A stretch of 64,000 nt of DNA from Anisodus tanguticus (GCA_034509755.1 CM067555.1:20720142-20784141); one strand, 5' to 3'; positions 10,350-22,651 are shown, counted from the first letter of the stretch. Made by a program: numbers and translations. The notes: generated from the letters alone by a model not told the origin.

Positions 10350-12385
10350 TTACGTTCACTTTTACGCGAGGCATAAAAGTTACTTTGAGGTTGTGGACTC
10401 TTTTAGATATTTATTTTTAGAGTCGCCACGTAATTTATAGGGAAATTAGAAAAACCAAGTAAAAATGATTTATTAAAATAAAGAAAAATCCTTTAAAATC
10501 AGAGTTCGAGGTAAGGGTTCTGGTGATTCCTCGGGGAAGGTGTGAGACACCCCGATATTAAGAATTCGTAGAATACGGTTGACCTTCAGATTTCATAGAA
10601 TATTTTATTGTGATTAATTGGTTCAAATTCTTGTAAAAATAAAAGTCATAGCATATTATTTTTTTATTTTGTAATCTTTGGTAAATGGTTTTATTTGATT
10701 GAAAAGAGTTGAATTTGTTTGGAAAAGTTCATATAAGGTTTGAAATAGTCACTTTATTTTCCGGACTAAGACACTCAAAGTCTCCTTTGAGTAGAGTCGA
10801 ACTTAGTTTAGTCCAAATGTTGTATCCTATGTCCTTATATGTCTTAAAGTCTCTTTGAAAAATGTATATTTTTGTAAATAATGTCATTATATTACAAGTG
10901 TTTTTGGAAGTTTTTCTTTTTATATACTCTCTTTAGAAGGTCAACCCTATCCTTAGAACCCCTTTCCCAGACTTGGGGTTTAAGTGAAATTCCACTTATT
11001 CAAATTCATTTAAGTTGGGCCTGATTTTTAGAAAATGCAAAACAAGACTTTGTAAAAAATCCCTTCAAATACAACTTAAACTTCAAGTTTCAATAATCTG
11101 GAAGAGAACATTTTACGTCCCAAAAGTCCATTTTTCTCTTTTTCTTTCTAAAAAAATCCCTCGTCATAAAATACACTTTAAAAGAAGCAGTAATCCATTG
11201 ATTTATTTTAGATCTTGTATAAAGACAACATTTTTACATTTCAAAATGGTACACTCCTTTATCTTTCCGGTCCGATTTTAAAATCACATTCGGGTCCTAT
11301 CTGTTATAAATGATGTACGTATCGTTTCCCTAAGTCCTAATTTATAAGGGTTTCAATAAATATATATGTATATATATCAATTACGTACAAAGAGAGATCA
11401 CATAGAGTAAATGAAATGAAATAAAATGCAGGAAAAGTTTTGTGGGCCTACCGACCCCACCAGTCAACCATTTTCACCCATGGTTGGGCCTTCAAGCAGC
11501 TGCAGCTCGGACTCGATGAAAGGGAGAATTATTGGGCCTGAGAGGCCCAACAGGAGGCCTGTCAGTAGGATTGGCCCAAGTGGGCTCGCGAAAGGGAGTT
11601 CAAGCAACACAAAGGGGAAAAGGAAAATATGTGGTTAGATGGTATCTAAACTTAATAATTTATCTACAACAAATAAAAATAAAAATTTCTTGTAAAGATA
11701 CTACCGAGGTGCAGTTGTATATTCAACACATACATCATATATTAGCTAAACATAAATGGGCTATTGCGGATTGATTCAACCAAAGGAAAATGATAAAAGT
11801 AAACAGGGCCCAAACAAAAGAAGACAACTAAACAGGCCCAACACAAATTTCAGCAAGCAGTAGCAAAATTAGGAAACAGATGGGTCTGGCACATAACGAG
11901 TTTTGGTAGGTAGCAGCAATTTACAGAACATGTGGGCCTGGCCCAAGAAATCATGGAAGCAGACTTATACTTTAGGATATACATCAAGTATACATTGTAT
12001 ATACTAGGTATACACAATGTATATTTCCTCCGTGTATCTTCCCATATATTCAAGTTCAAGAAGGAGATGGGTAGACCATTTAAGAAGAAAGCTCATTTAA
12101 CCTTTTATATCAGATACCATATCAAATATACGCACATATACAAAAGAAATACTTGATAAACAAACTACTTTCATCTTCCTACAGAAACACTCATGATGAA
12201 AGGTCATCTTTTAATGGACAAACTTACTTCCTACAAATTTTCGAACACATATACCCTCCTCTAATCTTCACAATACCACAATCTCAATTGGACTTAACCA
12301 TATGCAGTTCAGTTAAGAGAAAAAGGAAAGCAATTCATGCCTAGACTAGCACATAAGTGAATACCAACAAGAATGGATGATTATA
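10350..12385 (-). repeat. 5' LTR region of Tat-2, left inverted copy
   Basis: The sequence matches 33881-34978 joined to 41987-42935 in reverse complement. It is uninterrupted here and therefore shows the pre-insertion state of two sites. It contains a hairpin at 11989-12023 and many 'gggcc'-type words at 11440-11600. It lacks coding frames of any weight. Its outer end, near 12385, passes into LINE-like sequence without a clear TG terminus, so I cannot fix the LTR start. Confidence 0.6.
11989..12023. repeat. hairpin-forming inverted repeat in the Tat-2 LTR
   Basis: tatacattgt (11989-11998) and acaatgtata (12014-12023) are perfect 10-bp inverted arms around a 15-base loop. The same arms occur at 34242-34251 and 34267-34276 in the other copy. 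Confidence 0.6.
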
Positions 12386-12389
12386 TAAC

Positions 12390-12815
12390 CATCATGAAGA
12401 ATCAGCATCTGAAATCATTGGCACTCAGCCCATAGAACCCAACATATTTAAAAAACAATGAGATAGCAAACACAGATATGACCACTCAATTGATTATGCA
12501 TACAATATGAATGACACAACTATCTCAAAGAAATGAGAAGATGAACCTCATGAACTCCAACAAGCATTTTGGTATTATCCATTCATCTTGACCTTACTAT
12601 GTCGTTAGACACTGGTTTTAAACTATCCAGAAAGGGGAAGATGCATAAGTGATCTCATGGATTTCATGTTTATCACATTAGCAAACATAGATCTTATTAA
12701 AGGCTCAATCTTTCTCTAGAGATGCAAACAGACAACAAAAAGGGCACAACATGCTCAGTACATGACATTTAAGGTTGAATGGGCCAGCAGTAGACTCTCA
12801 TGTTAGAACAAACTC
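12390..12815 (+). pseudogene. LINE ORF1-region fragment, inverted copy
   Basis: This is the reverse complement of about 15810-16238, which lies upstream of the LINE zinc-knuckle region. Here the same sequence is on the plus strand and ends abruptly near 12815. It is riddled with stops. The identity rests on the match to the right arm, not on a readable protein. Confidence 0.45.
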
Positions 12816-13324
12816 AAAAGCACTTTTATAATTATCAACCAAAAATCACTCAAACCTAGTTGTAGGGTGGATCGAAATACCATACATATTTAAAATAGCT
12901 AAGTGAATCATAGAAGTAGTACTAAACTACAATCTTGAGCGTCTGAAAGTTTTTGTTTCCTCACTCGAACCTTAACACTGAATATTCCTCTAAGCAAAAT
13001 GTACGACATATACAACATCCACATTTCTTCTGCAAATTAGGTGCAACAATCAATAACTTTTTAAGAAGTTAAGTCTTCACACCCGTCCATGCTAGAGTAA
13101 TTTCTAATTGTCAGTCATTGTTTCCCCAAAATCCTATGGAATAGTCAATTTACCGATCGAGTCACGTTTCTTTAGCATTCACCTCATAAACAGAGTAGTC
13201 CCACGAAATCAACAAGCTCATAGCCAAAATGACTCATTCGTGTTTTCTTTCCCCTCTGAGCTATCAAGAGAACCTGCAAACATGACCTTTACTAAAAGTC
13301 ATCTACAAATGGTAAATGTGTCAG
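12816..13324. other. unassigned 0.5 kb between LINE fragments
   Basis: No recognisable coding, repeat or terminal signal. The longest frame (13108-13356, plus) shows no family resemblance. It lies at the 3' truncation point of the LINE and near the centre of the inverted repeat. Confidence 0.4.
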
Positions 13325-14595
13325 TTATTTCTTCTTACGCATTGGATGGAACCTGAAGTCTGGTAATTTCCACATCTTGCCCAGTACTCTAGAGAGATAT
13401 TCCATTACTAAGACAAATAGCAACGGGGAGATGGGATTCCCTTGCCTTATGCCTCTTTTGCCATCAAAATATCCATAACTCTCTCCATTTATTTTTATTG
13501 TGAACTTAGTAGATGTCACACACATCGTAATCAGTTGTACAAACTTAGCAAGGAATCCCAACCCATGTAGCATGTCCTCTAAGAACTCCCAACGTACCAT
13601 GTCATACACCTTCCTTAAATCAATTGTCATAAGGCATCTAGGAGAAGTCTTCCTATTATAGTGCCCCATTAGATCATGACATATGAGGATATTATGCACA
13701 AGAGATCTTCCACTCATAAATACATCTTGAGTTTCATTTACCAATATTGGTAATACTGGTTTCAACCTCTAGTATAGAACCTTTGAGACACATTTATAGA
13801 TCACATTGCAGTAGAAAATAGATCTAAACTGTCCAACACTTATAGGTTTAGCAACTTTAGGAATTAGAGTGATACTAGTAGCATTCAGTTATTGCAACAA
13901 CCTACCATTACTTAAAGTTTCTAACACAATATCTATGATGTCTTCTCCAATGATGGACCATGCATCTCTGAAAACACCACTTCCATACCCATCAGTCCCA
14001 GGTCTCTTATTAGGGTTAATACCAAACATAGCATCTTTGACCTATTTACTAGAATAATGACTTAGAAGCTCCACTTGTTGTTCAATTGTTGTGTGACTAT
14101 TAGGAATGAACCCATGATGAGGCTTCTGTCTATTACCACCTGATTCCCCGCATCTTCTTATTGAACCATACAAATATACCAGCTATCTCCTCAGGGTTAT
14201 GTTTCATTTGTTGCCTCTCATATTGGAGTTGAAATATAGACTGCATCAACTTCTTTTGTTTGATCACTGAATGAAAATACTTGATGTTGTCATCTTTAAG
14301 TCTCATTTAAGTATCTTTGCTCTTTTGTAACAGAATAATCTCTGCTAAATAGCTTGATCTCTTGAATTTCCTTCCAAGATCCCTTTCCCTCTTTTGAAGA
14401 TCAATATTCATTGGATCATTGTGTAAGAGTTCCTGAGCTTCCTTTAACTTCTCTCTGTCCTCAGTTACCTCAGTCATCATATAACTAAAATAAGTGGAAT
14501 GCAATCTTCTAAGTTGTTGATTAAGAATCTTCAGTTTTCCCAACACTTGGTACATCTTGCAACCCTTCACATGTGCTTGCCATCCAGTTCCCACA
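13325..14595 (-). pseudogene. LINE reverse transcriptase remnant
   Basis: The domain copies LINE RNA at a nicked target site. The clearest block is 13325-13765 with FMSGRSLVHNILICHDLM, CLMTIDLRKVYDMV (first catalytic Asp), KFTIKINGESYGYF, GIRQGNPISPLLFVLVMEYL and ending LPDFRFHP. A more degraded part at 13790-14060 matches the 'PGTDGYG..F' and 'ITLIPKV' region. 14307-14594 is the linker after the endonuclease. The G(D/N)PISP block has N where D is usual. The sequence stops before the FADD motif, so the palm is incomplete and the protein dead. Confidence 0.8.
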
Positions 14596-14600
14596 ATGCT

Positions 14601-15300
14601 CTAAAAATCAGAATGTGCACCCCATGCATTACAATACTTAAAAGCTCTTCTTCTTTTTGGTGTTGTGCTCATAATAGTCGTATATGTAGGGCTATGGTCA
14701 CTAATACCCTCTGGAGAATATTGCACTTTATAAACTGGTATAGTATCCAGCCACTCACCATTTGCAAAGGTCCAGTCAATCTTGGAGAAAATCCTACAAT
14801 TATCATGATTGTCATTCCAAGAATAGTTGCAACCTCTTCTTGGTAACTCAGTTAACCCATAATAATCAATGCAAGTTTGAAAATCCAAGATTTCAGCTAG
14901 AGTAACAACATTCCCTCCAATTCTATCTTCCATGTGCAGAATAGAGTTAAAATCACCAAGAACCAGCCAAGGCAAAGCATTCCCACCAAGAATCAGGCAT
15001 ATGTAATCCCATAATTCCTTCCTATCATCTTTCGCATTGTGTGCATACATAAATGTCACTAGAAACACCAGATGTAGAGGTATATACAACACCCTGCAAG
15101 TAGTAGTTTGGGCATTCTCACTACACTTGAGCAGAGTGTATGTATCCTCCCTCCGTAGTACCCATATTCGTCCATTATAAAGTGATAGATTGTTAATTCC
15201 ATCCACCAAATAATTTCTCAGCCACCATACTAGTTCTATTACAGTTTATCTTAGTCTCGAATAGACTAATTAAACCCACATCTAGCTTATTACAAAGGAC
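14601..15300 (-). pseudogene. LINE endonuclease (AP-endonuclease-like) remnant
   Basis: This domain nicks target DNA to prime reverse transcription. The 202-residue frame 14601-15209 has WLVLGDFNSILHMEDRIGG (the GDFN catalytic block), CNYSWNDN, KIDWTFANGEW and GISDHSPTY (the SDH catalytic block), in the usual order. The N-terminal strand with the metal-binding Glu (about 15230-15300, LISLFETKI) is in another frame. A stop after AHSDF separates it from the RT linker. Confidence 0.8.
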
Positions 15301-15549
15301 TCCAACATAGAACATAAATCATTCCTAATAGGAACAATATTATTTCCACCCATTTCCAAGTATTAATCACATGTTTCCTTTGACCTGTCTCATCCCTATT
15401 AAGAAGATTAAAAGTGTTTGCAATACTTACACCACCTTTGTCTCTAGTATATGCACCTACAACTTTTGATACTATACCAACCCAGGTATCATCCTAAGAA
15501 CTACTACTTTCCTACATATAAGCCTTAGCAACTACATTATTCCTATATG

Positions 15550-16238
15550 CCTCTAATCTACTGTTGTGTTGTTATTTCCCTACTAACTCTGGTTGCATGC
15601 TTACCCTTTCTAGGAGCTGGAGCATTATCTAGTTGTGCGAGTGGAATTACCGCTGTAGATGTGGCCTTATTCTTTCTACAACTATCACTCGAATGCCCAT
15701 ATTTATGACAATGAGAACAGAGAGATAATCTCTAGTCATAGGTGACTTTTTGTGTGATCACATTCCTTTTCTCATTGTTGAAGAGGTTGCCATACCATAT
15801 ACCTAACTGTGAGTGAGTCCCTTCTAACATGAGAGCCTACTACTGTCTCTTTCAACCTTAAATGTCCTATTCTGAGCATGTTGTGCCCTCCTTGTTATCT
15901 GTTTGCATCTCTAGAGAAAGGATGAACCTTTATTAAATTTGTGTGTTCTAATGTGACAAATATGAAATCCATGAGATCACTTGTACATCTTCCCCTTTCT
16001 GAATAGTTTAAAACTAGTGTCTAACGATAAGGTCAAGATGAATGGATAATACCAAAATGCCTATTGGGGTTCATGAAGTTCATCTTCTCATTTCTTTGAG
16101 ATAGTTGTGTCATTCATATTGTATGCATAATCAATTGAGTGCTCATATATGTGTTTGATATCTCATTGTTTCTTAAATATGTGGGTTCTATGGGCTAAGT
16201 GCTAATGATTTCAGCTGCTGATTCTTCATGATGGTTAT
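15550..16238 (-). pseudogene. LINE ORF1 remnant with CCHC knuckle
   Basis: On the minus strand, 15670-15722 reads CSHCHKYGHSSDSC, a CX2CX4HX4C zinc knuckle typical of plant L1 ORF1 nucleic-acid-binding proteins, followed by a basic tail. Upstream (15790-16238) stops and shifts abound. The copia array inserted at 16238 within this LINE-derived sequence. 15301-15549 between ORF1 and the endonuclease is a degraded linker. Confidence 0.65.
16234..16238 (+). repeat. left target-site duplication of the copia array
   Basis: gttat, repeated at 33876-33880 just outside LTR4. Confidence 0.85.
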
Positions 16239-17020
16239 TGTTGGGTTTAAATGATAGATTGAATGGGAAATGGAGCATTTGTCCCACATCGGTAGTGGAA
16301 AGAAAAGTGGGAGTTCCCTCTTGCTTTATAAAATAAGCATTTGTCCTACATCGGTAGTGGAAAGAAAAGTTCTTCTACTTATAAGTAGAAGTAATCCTTC
16401 ATGTTGCTAAAGGGTTAAGAAGAGGGTCTCCCCTTGCGCCGTCATCGTTGCTCGGCTCAGCTTCGGATCTGATTGATTGATAATATTTTTGGACCAAATT
16501 TTCTTTAATTTTAATTATTTAATTAATTATTATTTAATTAAATTAATTAACTTATCCAATCCAACCCGTTAGTGACCCGGATCCGCGTGACCGGTTTCTT
16601 TCCCACATTTAATTTTCCCACCAGTTTTTAGTGGCTGTTCAGAAGAGTTGCAAACCTTCAGAAACAGTACTTCCATGGCTATAAATTCGTTTGATTCCTC
16701 AGAAGTTTACTTACGAAATTTCTGAAACTACAAACTTCTTCTTCTGCACGAATAAATTCTGTGTGTTATACTACTGTTGAGTGGTTCGCCGCTACCGGAA
16801 TTTGGAGTACTACTATTCTGGTAAGATAATCGTTCTATCCTGGGAGGGGATATTCCATCAACCTCAAGTACTGTGAGGGGAATAATTTCTTTAAGGACAC
16901 ACTTTGAACTAAGTGGACACGATTATATTCTGAAAAATATTTATATTTTTCCAACACTGATTCTGTTCATTTTTCAGTTGTTATTGTTTACTGGTTTTTT
17001 TGGAATACACATTAATAACA
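16239..17020 (+). repeat. copia LTR1, the only full-length LTR (782 bp)
   Basis: Begins TGTTGGGTTTAAATG and ends attaataaca. Its first 126 bp (16239-16364) are absent from the other three LTRs. Within U3, 'gcatttgtcc..acatcggtagtgg' occurs twice, about 75 bp apart. A TATA box (TATAAAT, 16680-16686) follows an AT-rich stretch with 'aattaatt' runs. The GC-rich 'cggctc/cggctt' tract is shortest in this LTR. Confidence 0.9.
16680..16686 (+). promoter_or_regulatory. TATA box of copia LTR1
   Basis: TATAAAT about 340 bp before the LTR end, a position suited to start the element's genomic RNA. Equivalents are TATAAAT at 22308-22314 and 33532-33538. In LTR3 it is changed to TATATAT (27931-27937). Confidence 0.6.
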
Positions 17021-17418
17021 ATCTTAAGGAAATTATATTTTTAGATTAATCTGTATTCTGTTTTGGAGACTAAAACCTGTGTGGTTTTCTACTCCGTATG
17101 AAATTTCATATTCTGACTTGAAGACATAAAAACTTCGTTGGAATATTAAAGTTCATACTTGTACAACGATTTGAAGAACATAAAAACTTCATCGTTGCTG
17201 TATTCAGGTTTGGAGATTAAAACTTGTGTAGTTTTATACTCCATATGAATATTAGTATTCTGACTCAAAGATATAAAAACTTCGTTGGAATACTAAAATT
17301 TCATAATTATACTGCGATTTGAAGAAATAAAATCTTCATCGTTTAAGTCTGTGATTGAATTGCTATTCTGGTTTTATTAACTAAAACAGTTTGTCGATTT
17401 GACAGTGACAAACGAATA
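17021..17418 (+). repeat. copia 5' leader with a dimeric repeat of about 150 bp
   Basis: Two related units, starting near 17057 and near 17210, each run from 'tttggaga(c/t)taaaac' through 'ttcgttggaata' to 'aagaa..aaa.cttcatcgtt'. The same dimer precedes each internal region (22652-23048 and 28277-28675). The bases after the LTR (atcttaaggaaatt) do not match the common initiator-Met primer site, so the primer tRNA is unclear. Confidence 0.65.
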
Positions 17419-20400
17419 ATGGCAATTGAGACTGGAACTACCTCTGCGAATACTGCACCAGCGGTTACTCCTACAACCCGTACCGCTGTGCCACCGGCTA
17501 AGAAACCTGCAAAGTTCACCGGTGCCAACTTTAACGGATGACAGCAAATAATGTTCTTTTGGCTTACCACCCTTGGTATGCAAAAGTTCACCAGTGAGGA
17601 CACTCCTGTGCCTGCCGCCGACATGCCTGACAACCAACAGTTCATGGTTACTGAGGCTTGGAAACAGACTGATTTTTTGTGCAAAGGCTACATTTTGAGT
17701 GCCTTAGAAGATGACTTGTACAACGTCTACAGTGCAGTAGAGACTTCCAAAAGACCTATGGAGTGCACTTGAAAATAAGTACAAAACCGAAGATGCTTGC
17801 TAGAAGAAGTTTGTGGTTGCCAAATTCCTAGACTACAAAATGGTGGATGGAAAACCCGTTGGAACCCAAGTTCAAGAGCTTCAACTTATCTTCCATGACC
17901 TTATTGCTGAAGGTATGATAGTAAATGAAGTGTTCCAAGTGGCTGCAATGATTGAGAAGTTTCCGCCCTCATGGAAAGATTTCAAGAATTATCTTAAGCA
18001 CAAAAGAAAGGAAATGAAGTTGGAAGATCTTGTGATTCGTCTCAAGATCGAGGAAGATAACAAAACCGCTGAGAAGAGGTACCGTAAGACTTCACTAATT
18101 GAAGGGGAAAACATCGTTGAAGATGTTGCTCTGAAAAAGAACAAGAAAAGGAAGAGGCCTTCTGGAAAGGAGAAGGATTCCAACAAGAAAAAGTTCAAGG
18201 GCAACTGCTTTAATTGTGGGAAAGCTGGCCACAAAGCCCCAGATTGTCGTCTCCCAAAAAAGAACAAGGGAAAAGGACAAGCCAATATGGTGGAAAAGAA
18301 TGATGATATGGATGATCTGTGTGCAAGCTATCGTAGTGCAATTTGGTTGGAAACCCAAAGTAGTGGTTGCTTGATTCTGGTGCCACTCGACATGTTTGCG
18401 CTACAAAAGAAGCATTTGCAACCTATGCTCCCGCTGGACCCGAAGAGGTATTGTTTATGGGAAATACCGCAATGTACCAAGGTTGAAGGATATGGGAAGA
18501 TACTTCTGAAGATGACTTCCGACAAGGTCCTGACTCTCAACAATGTTATGCACGTTCCAACAATTCGGAAGAATTTAGTTTCAGCCGGACTACTCGTCAA
18601 AAATGAGTTTAAGTGCGTGTTGGTTAGTGAAAAAATTGTAATAAGTAAGAATGATTTGTTCATAGGAAAGGGCTACCTCACCGAGGGCCTTTTCAAACTC
18701 AATGTAATGGTTGTTGACAGTATTAATGAAAATTCAGCTTCGTCTTACTTATTGGAGTCAAATGATTTATGACATGTTCGTTTAGGACATGTCAACTACA
18801 AAACCTTCCGAAAATTGATTAATTTAGAAGTATTGCGTAAATTCGAGTTTAATAAATCTAAATGTGAAATCTGTGTTGAATCTAAGTTTGTTAAACATCC
18901 ATATAAGTCTATTGATAGGAATTCAAATCCTTTAGACTTAATTCATACAGATATATGTGATATGAAATCAATACCATCTCGCGGTGGGAAAAAGTATTTT
19001 ATAACTTTTATTGATGATTGCACTCGATATTCTTATGTGTATTTGCTTAATAGTAAGGATGAAGCAATTGATGCATTTAAGCAATACAAGAACGAAGTGG
19101 AAAATCAATTGAGTAAAAAGATAAAAATGATTAGAAGTGATAGGGGTGGAGAGTACGAATCTCCTTTTGCAGAGATATGTTTAGAATATGGAATTATTCA
19201 TCAAACTACTGCCCCTTACACACCACAATCAATTGGAATTGCAGAAAGGAAAAATCAAACATTAAAGGAAATGATGAATGCCTTACTAATAAGTTCCGGT
19301 TTACCGCAAAGCTTGTGGGGGGGTAGCTATCCTTACAAGCTAACCGAATACTCAACAGGGTGCCCCACAGCAAAACACAATCTATTCCATATGAACTATG
19401 GAAAGGAAGAAAACCCAACTTGTAATATTTCAAAGTGTGGAGGTGTTTAGCAAAGGTCCAAGTTCCTTTGCCCAAAAGGGTAAAAATCGGACCAAAAACT
19501 GTGGATTGTGTTTTTATTAGCTATGCTACAAATAGCAAAGCTTGTCGGTTTTTGGTTCACAAATCGGACAATCCCGAAATTCATATTAATACGGTAATTG
19601 AATCAGATAATGTTGAATTCTTTGAAAACATTTATCCGTATAAAACTGAATGTGAGTCGTCAAGTGAAAGATCTAAACGACCGCGGGAAGAACCAAACGA
19701 AAATACACCAAGTAAAGAGGATGCAAGGCGTAGCAAACGTCAAAGGACATCTACTTCCTTTAGACCAAATTTTGTGACATTCTTGCTTGAAAATTAGCCT
19801 CAAACATTTAAAGCAGCGATGTCTTCTTCTGATTCAGCATTTTGGAAAGAGGTAGTCAATAGTGAGATTGAATCAATTTTGAACAACCATACATGGGAAT
19901 TGGTTGATCTTCCTCCTGGAAATAAACCTTTAGGATCAAAATGGATTTTTAAAAGGAAAATGAAAGCTGATGGCACTATTGACAAATATAAGGCAAGACT
20001 TGTGGTCAAAGGTTATAGACAAAAAGAAGGCCTTGATTACTTTGACACATACTCGCCAGTAACAAGAATAACATCTATTCGGGTATTAGTGGCACTGGCG
20101 GCCATATATGGTCTTGAAATCCATCAAATGGATGTCAAGACAGCTTTCTTAAATGGAGAATTGGAGGAAGTAATTTACATGGAACAACCTGAGGGTTTTG
20201 TGGTTCCTGGTAAAGAAAGAAAAGTGTGCAAACTTGTTAAGTTACTTTATGGACTTAAACAAGCATCCAAACAATGGCATGCGAAATTTGACCAAACAAT
20301 GTTGGCAAATGGATTTAAGATTAATGAGTGTGACAAATGTGTTTACATTAAAAATACTCCAAATCATGAAGTCATTGTTTGTTTATATGTTGATGACATG

Positions 20401-21362
20401 TGGATAATGAGTAGAGATATTACCGATGTAAATGCTACGAAGCGTATGCTGGCTAGCAAATTTGATATGAAGGACTTAGGAGTTCTTTGATTTGATCTTA
20501 GGTATCGAATTCATAAAACTCCACAAGGTCTAGCATTATCGCGTTATCTCATTATATTGAAAGAGTACTTGACAAGTTTAAGTATTTAAATTTCAATGTT
20601 GCAAAGACTCCAATTGATGTAGGTTTTGCACTTCAAAAGAATAAAGGTGAAAGTGACTCACAATTGGACTATGCACGAGTTGTGGGAAGTTTGATGTATA
20701 TTATGAATTGTACACGACCAGATATAGCATGTGCTATAAGAAAGCTGAGTCGATTCACGAGTAATCCCAATCAAACTCATTGGATGGCAATGAAACGAGT
20801 CTTAGGGTATTTAAAACACACCCAAACCTATGCTTTGCATTATAATAAATATCCCGCAGTAATTGAGGGATATAGTGATGCAAACTGGATCACCGGATCA
20901 TCTGAAGTTAAATCCACGAGTGGATATATTTTCACCGTTGGTGGAGGAGCAGTGTTTTGGAAATCATCAAAACAGACATGCATCGCCCGCTCTACAATGG
21001 AATCTGAATTTATAGCTTTAGATAAGGCCGGTGAAGAAGCTGAATGGCTCCGGAATTTCTTAGAAGATATTCCATTCTGGCCCAAACGTTTGGCTCCTAT
21101 ATGTATACATTGTGACAGTCAAGCAGCAATAGGTACGGCAGGGAGCGTAATGTACAACGGAAAATCTCGTCACATACAACGAAGACATAATACCGTTAGA
21201 TAACTCCTCTCTAGTGGCGTTATCAGGATTGACTATGTAAAGTCAAGAGATAACGTGGAAGATCCGCTTACAAAAGGCTTATCTAGAGAGGGAGTTAGTA
21301 GATCATCAATGGGAATGGGGATAAGGCCGAGGACAAGTCATCATGGCGGTAACTCTACCTAG
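17419..21362 (+). pseudogene. copia gag-pol polyprotein, copy 1 (broken)
   Basis: Ty1/copia order is gag, protease, integrase, RT, RNase H. The start ATG at 17419 gives MAIETGTTS. Gag ends in a CCHC knuckle, CFNCGKAGHKAPDC (18206-18247). The protease block DSGATRHVC (18373-18399) is out of frame between two compensating indels. Integrase has the HHCC region from 18775, FIDDCTRYS, RSDRGGEYES and the PQS..GIAERK block near 19230-19255. RT carries the catalytic YVDD at 20386-20397. RNase H has ARSTMESEF and HCDSQAAI. Stops include TGA near 17540, TAG near 17800, TGA at 18770-18772 and TAG at 19796-19798, with frameshifts near 17755 and 20485. Unlike copies 2 and 3, it keeps the reading frame just before the zinc knuckle. 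Confidence 0.9.
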
Positions 21363-21929
21363 CAGACTGGAGATCCCAAGAGCTAGGTTCAAGGAGATCA
21401 AACAAAGTTGTGACTGACGGTTCAACATTGTCAAAATAACTCAACCCATTCTCGGATGAAGACAATGTTCAGAAATAAGGATAAAACCTTATGGCTTGTT
21501 AATGAGTTAATAAAGCATTAAGGTTCTTTAATGATTATCTAAATCTGGCAGTGTATGGCCTTATAATGTGGCTATAGGACCATATGTTTAGAAATCACCT
21601 ATGTGAGTGTTAAGTGTAAGCCGTTTTAAAGGGGAATGACAGTAAAGGCCCATTCTCTATGCACTCATGAAACCAGGAGGTGTTCATGGCTGAAACGAAC
21701 ACAACCGCGAGAACCATAAACGGTTGAGCGTTGATTGTGTGACTTATGTTGTCTAGGTATACAACAAAGTTCGACGGTTCAAAGATATCAAATCTACCGA
21801 TTGATCGAGTATATCCGATATAAGTTCACTACGGAAAGTTCATACGGAAACCTACTTATGCAGATGCAGTCAATCCTCGCTTGTATATCACACTTGTCCG
21901 CGCATTCCTTTATCTTATAGCCATTCCCC
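21363..21929 (+). other. copia 3' untranslated region, copy 1
   Basis: Non-coding and about 570 bp, ending '..cttatagccattcccc'. It is nearly identical to 26982-27549 and 32606-33164. A normal polypurine tract directly before the LTR is missing, because sequence at this junction has been lost together with the LTR 5' end. Confidence 0.7.
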
Positions 21930-22651
21930 AAAAGTTCTACTTATAAGTAGAAGTAATCCTTCCTGTTGCTAAAGGGTTAAGAAGAGGGTCTCCCCTCGCG
22001 CCGTCGTCGACGCTCGGCTCCGCTTTGGCTTCGGCTTCGGCTTCGGCTCGGCTCGGCTCAGCTCGGCTTCGGCTTCGACTTAGGCTTCGGATTTGGATTT
22101 GGTCAAATGATCTGATTGATTGATAATCTTTTTGGACCAAATTTTCTTTAATTTTAATTATATAATTAAATTAATTAACTTATCCAATCCAACCCGTTAG
22201 TGACCCGAATCCGCGTGACTAGTTTGTTTCCCACATTTAATTTTCACACCAGTTTTTAGTGGCTGTTCAGAAGAGTTGCAAACCTTAAGAAACAGTACTT
22301 TCATGGCTATAAATTCGTTTGATTCCTCAGAAGTTTACTTACGAAATTTCTGAAACTACAAACTTCTTCTTCTTCTGCACGAATAAATTCTGTGTGTTAT
22401 AGTACTGTTGAGTGGTTCGCCGCTACCGGAATTTGGAGTACTACTATTCTTGTAAGATAATCATTCTATCCTGGGAGGGGATATTCCATCAACCTCGAGT
22501 ACTGTGAGGGGAATAATTTTCTTAAGGACACACTTTGAACTAAGTGGACTCGATTAAATTCTGAAAAATATTTATATTTCTCCAACACTGATTCTGTTCA
22601 TTTTTCAGTTGTTATTATTTACTGGTTTTTTTGGAATACAGATTAATAACA
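21930..22651 (+). repeat. copia LTR2, recombinant, 5'-truncated
   Basis: Starts at aaaagttct, equivalent to 16365 of LTR1, and ends gattaataaca. It carries an expanded run of 'ggcttcggcttcgg/ctcggctcgg' words at about 22013-22090. It shares 'ccttcctgttgct' with LTR4, where LTR1 and LTR3 have 'ccttcatgttgct'. Confidence 0.85.

Larger units (their letters stand above)
13325..16238 (-). mobile_element. truncated L1-type LINE
   Basis: Reading on the minus strand from 16238 downward there is an ORF1 remnant with a CCHC knuckle, then an endonuclease (to about 14601), then a reverse transcriptase that is cut at 13325 just before its catalytic FADD block. The 3' untranslated region and poly-A tail are absent. 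The copia array interrupts the same sequence at 16238/33881, so the LINE's 5' side continues into the right Tat-2 sequence. Order and spacing fit plant L1 elements. Confidence 0.8.

Noticed and set aside
17343..17684. Minus-strand frame opposite copia gag, repeated at 23074 and 28600
   Set aside because: Antisense shadow of the gag start, present only because the copies are alike.
18095..18663. Hydrophobic minus-strand frames opposite copia gag/protease (also near 23670 and 29298)
   Set aside because: Complement of Lys-rich gag, which gives Phe/Leu runs. Not membrane proteins.
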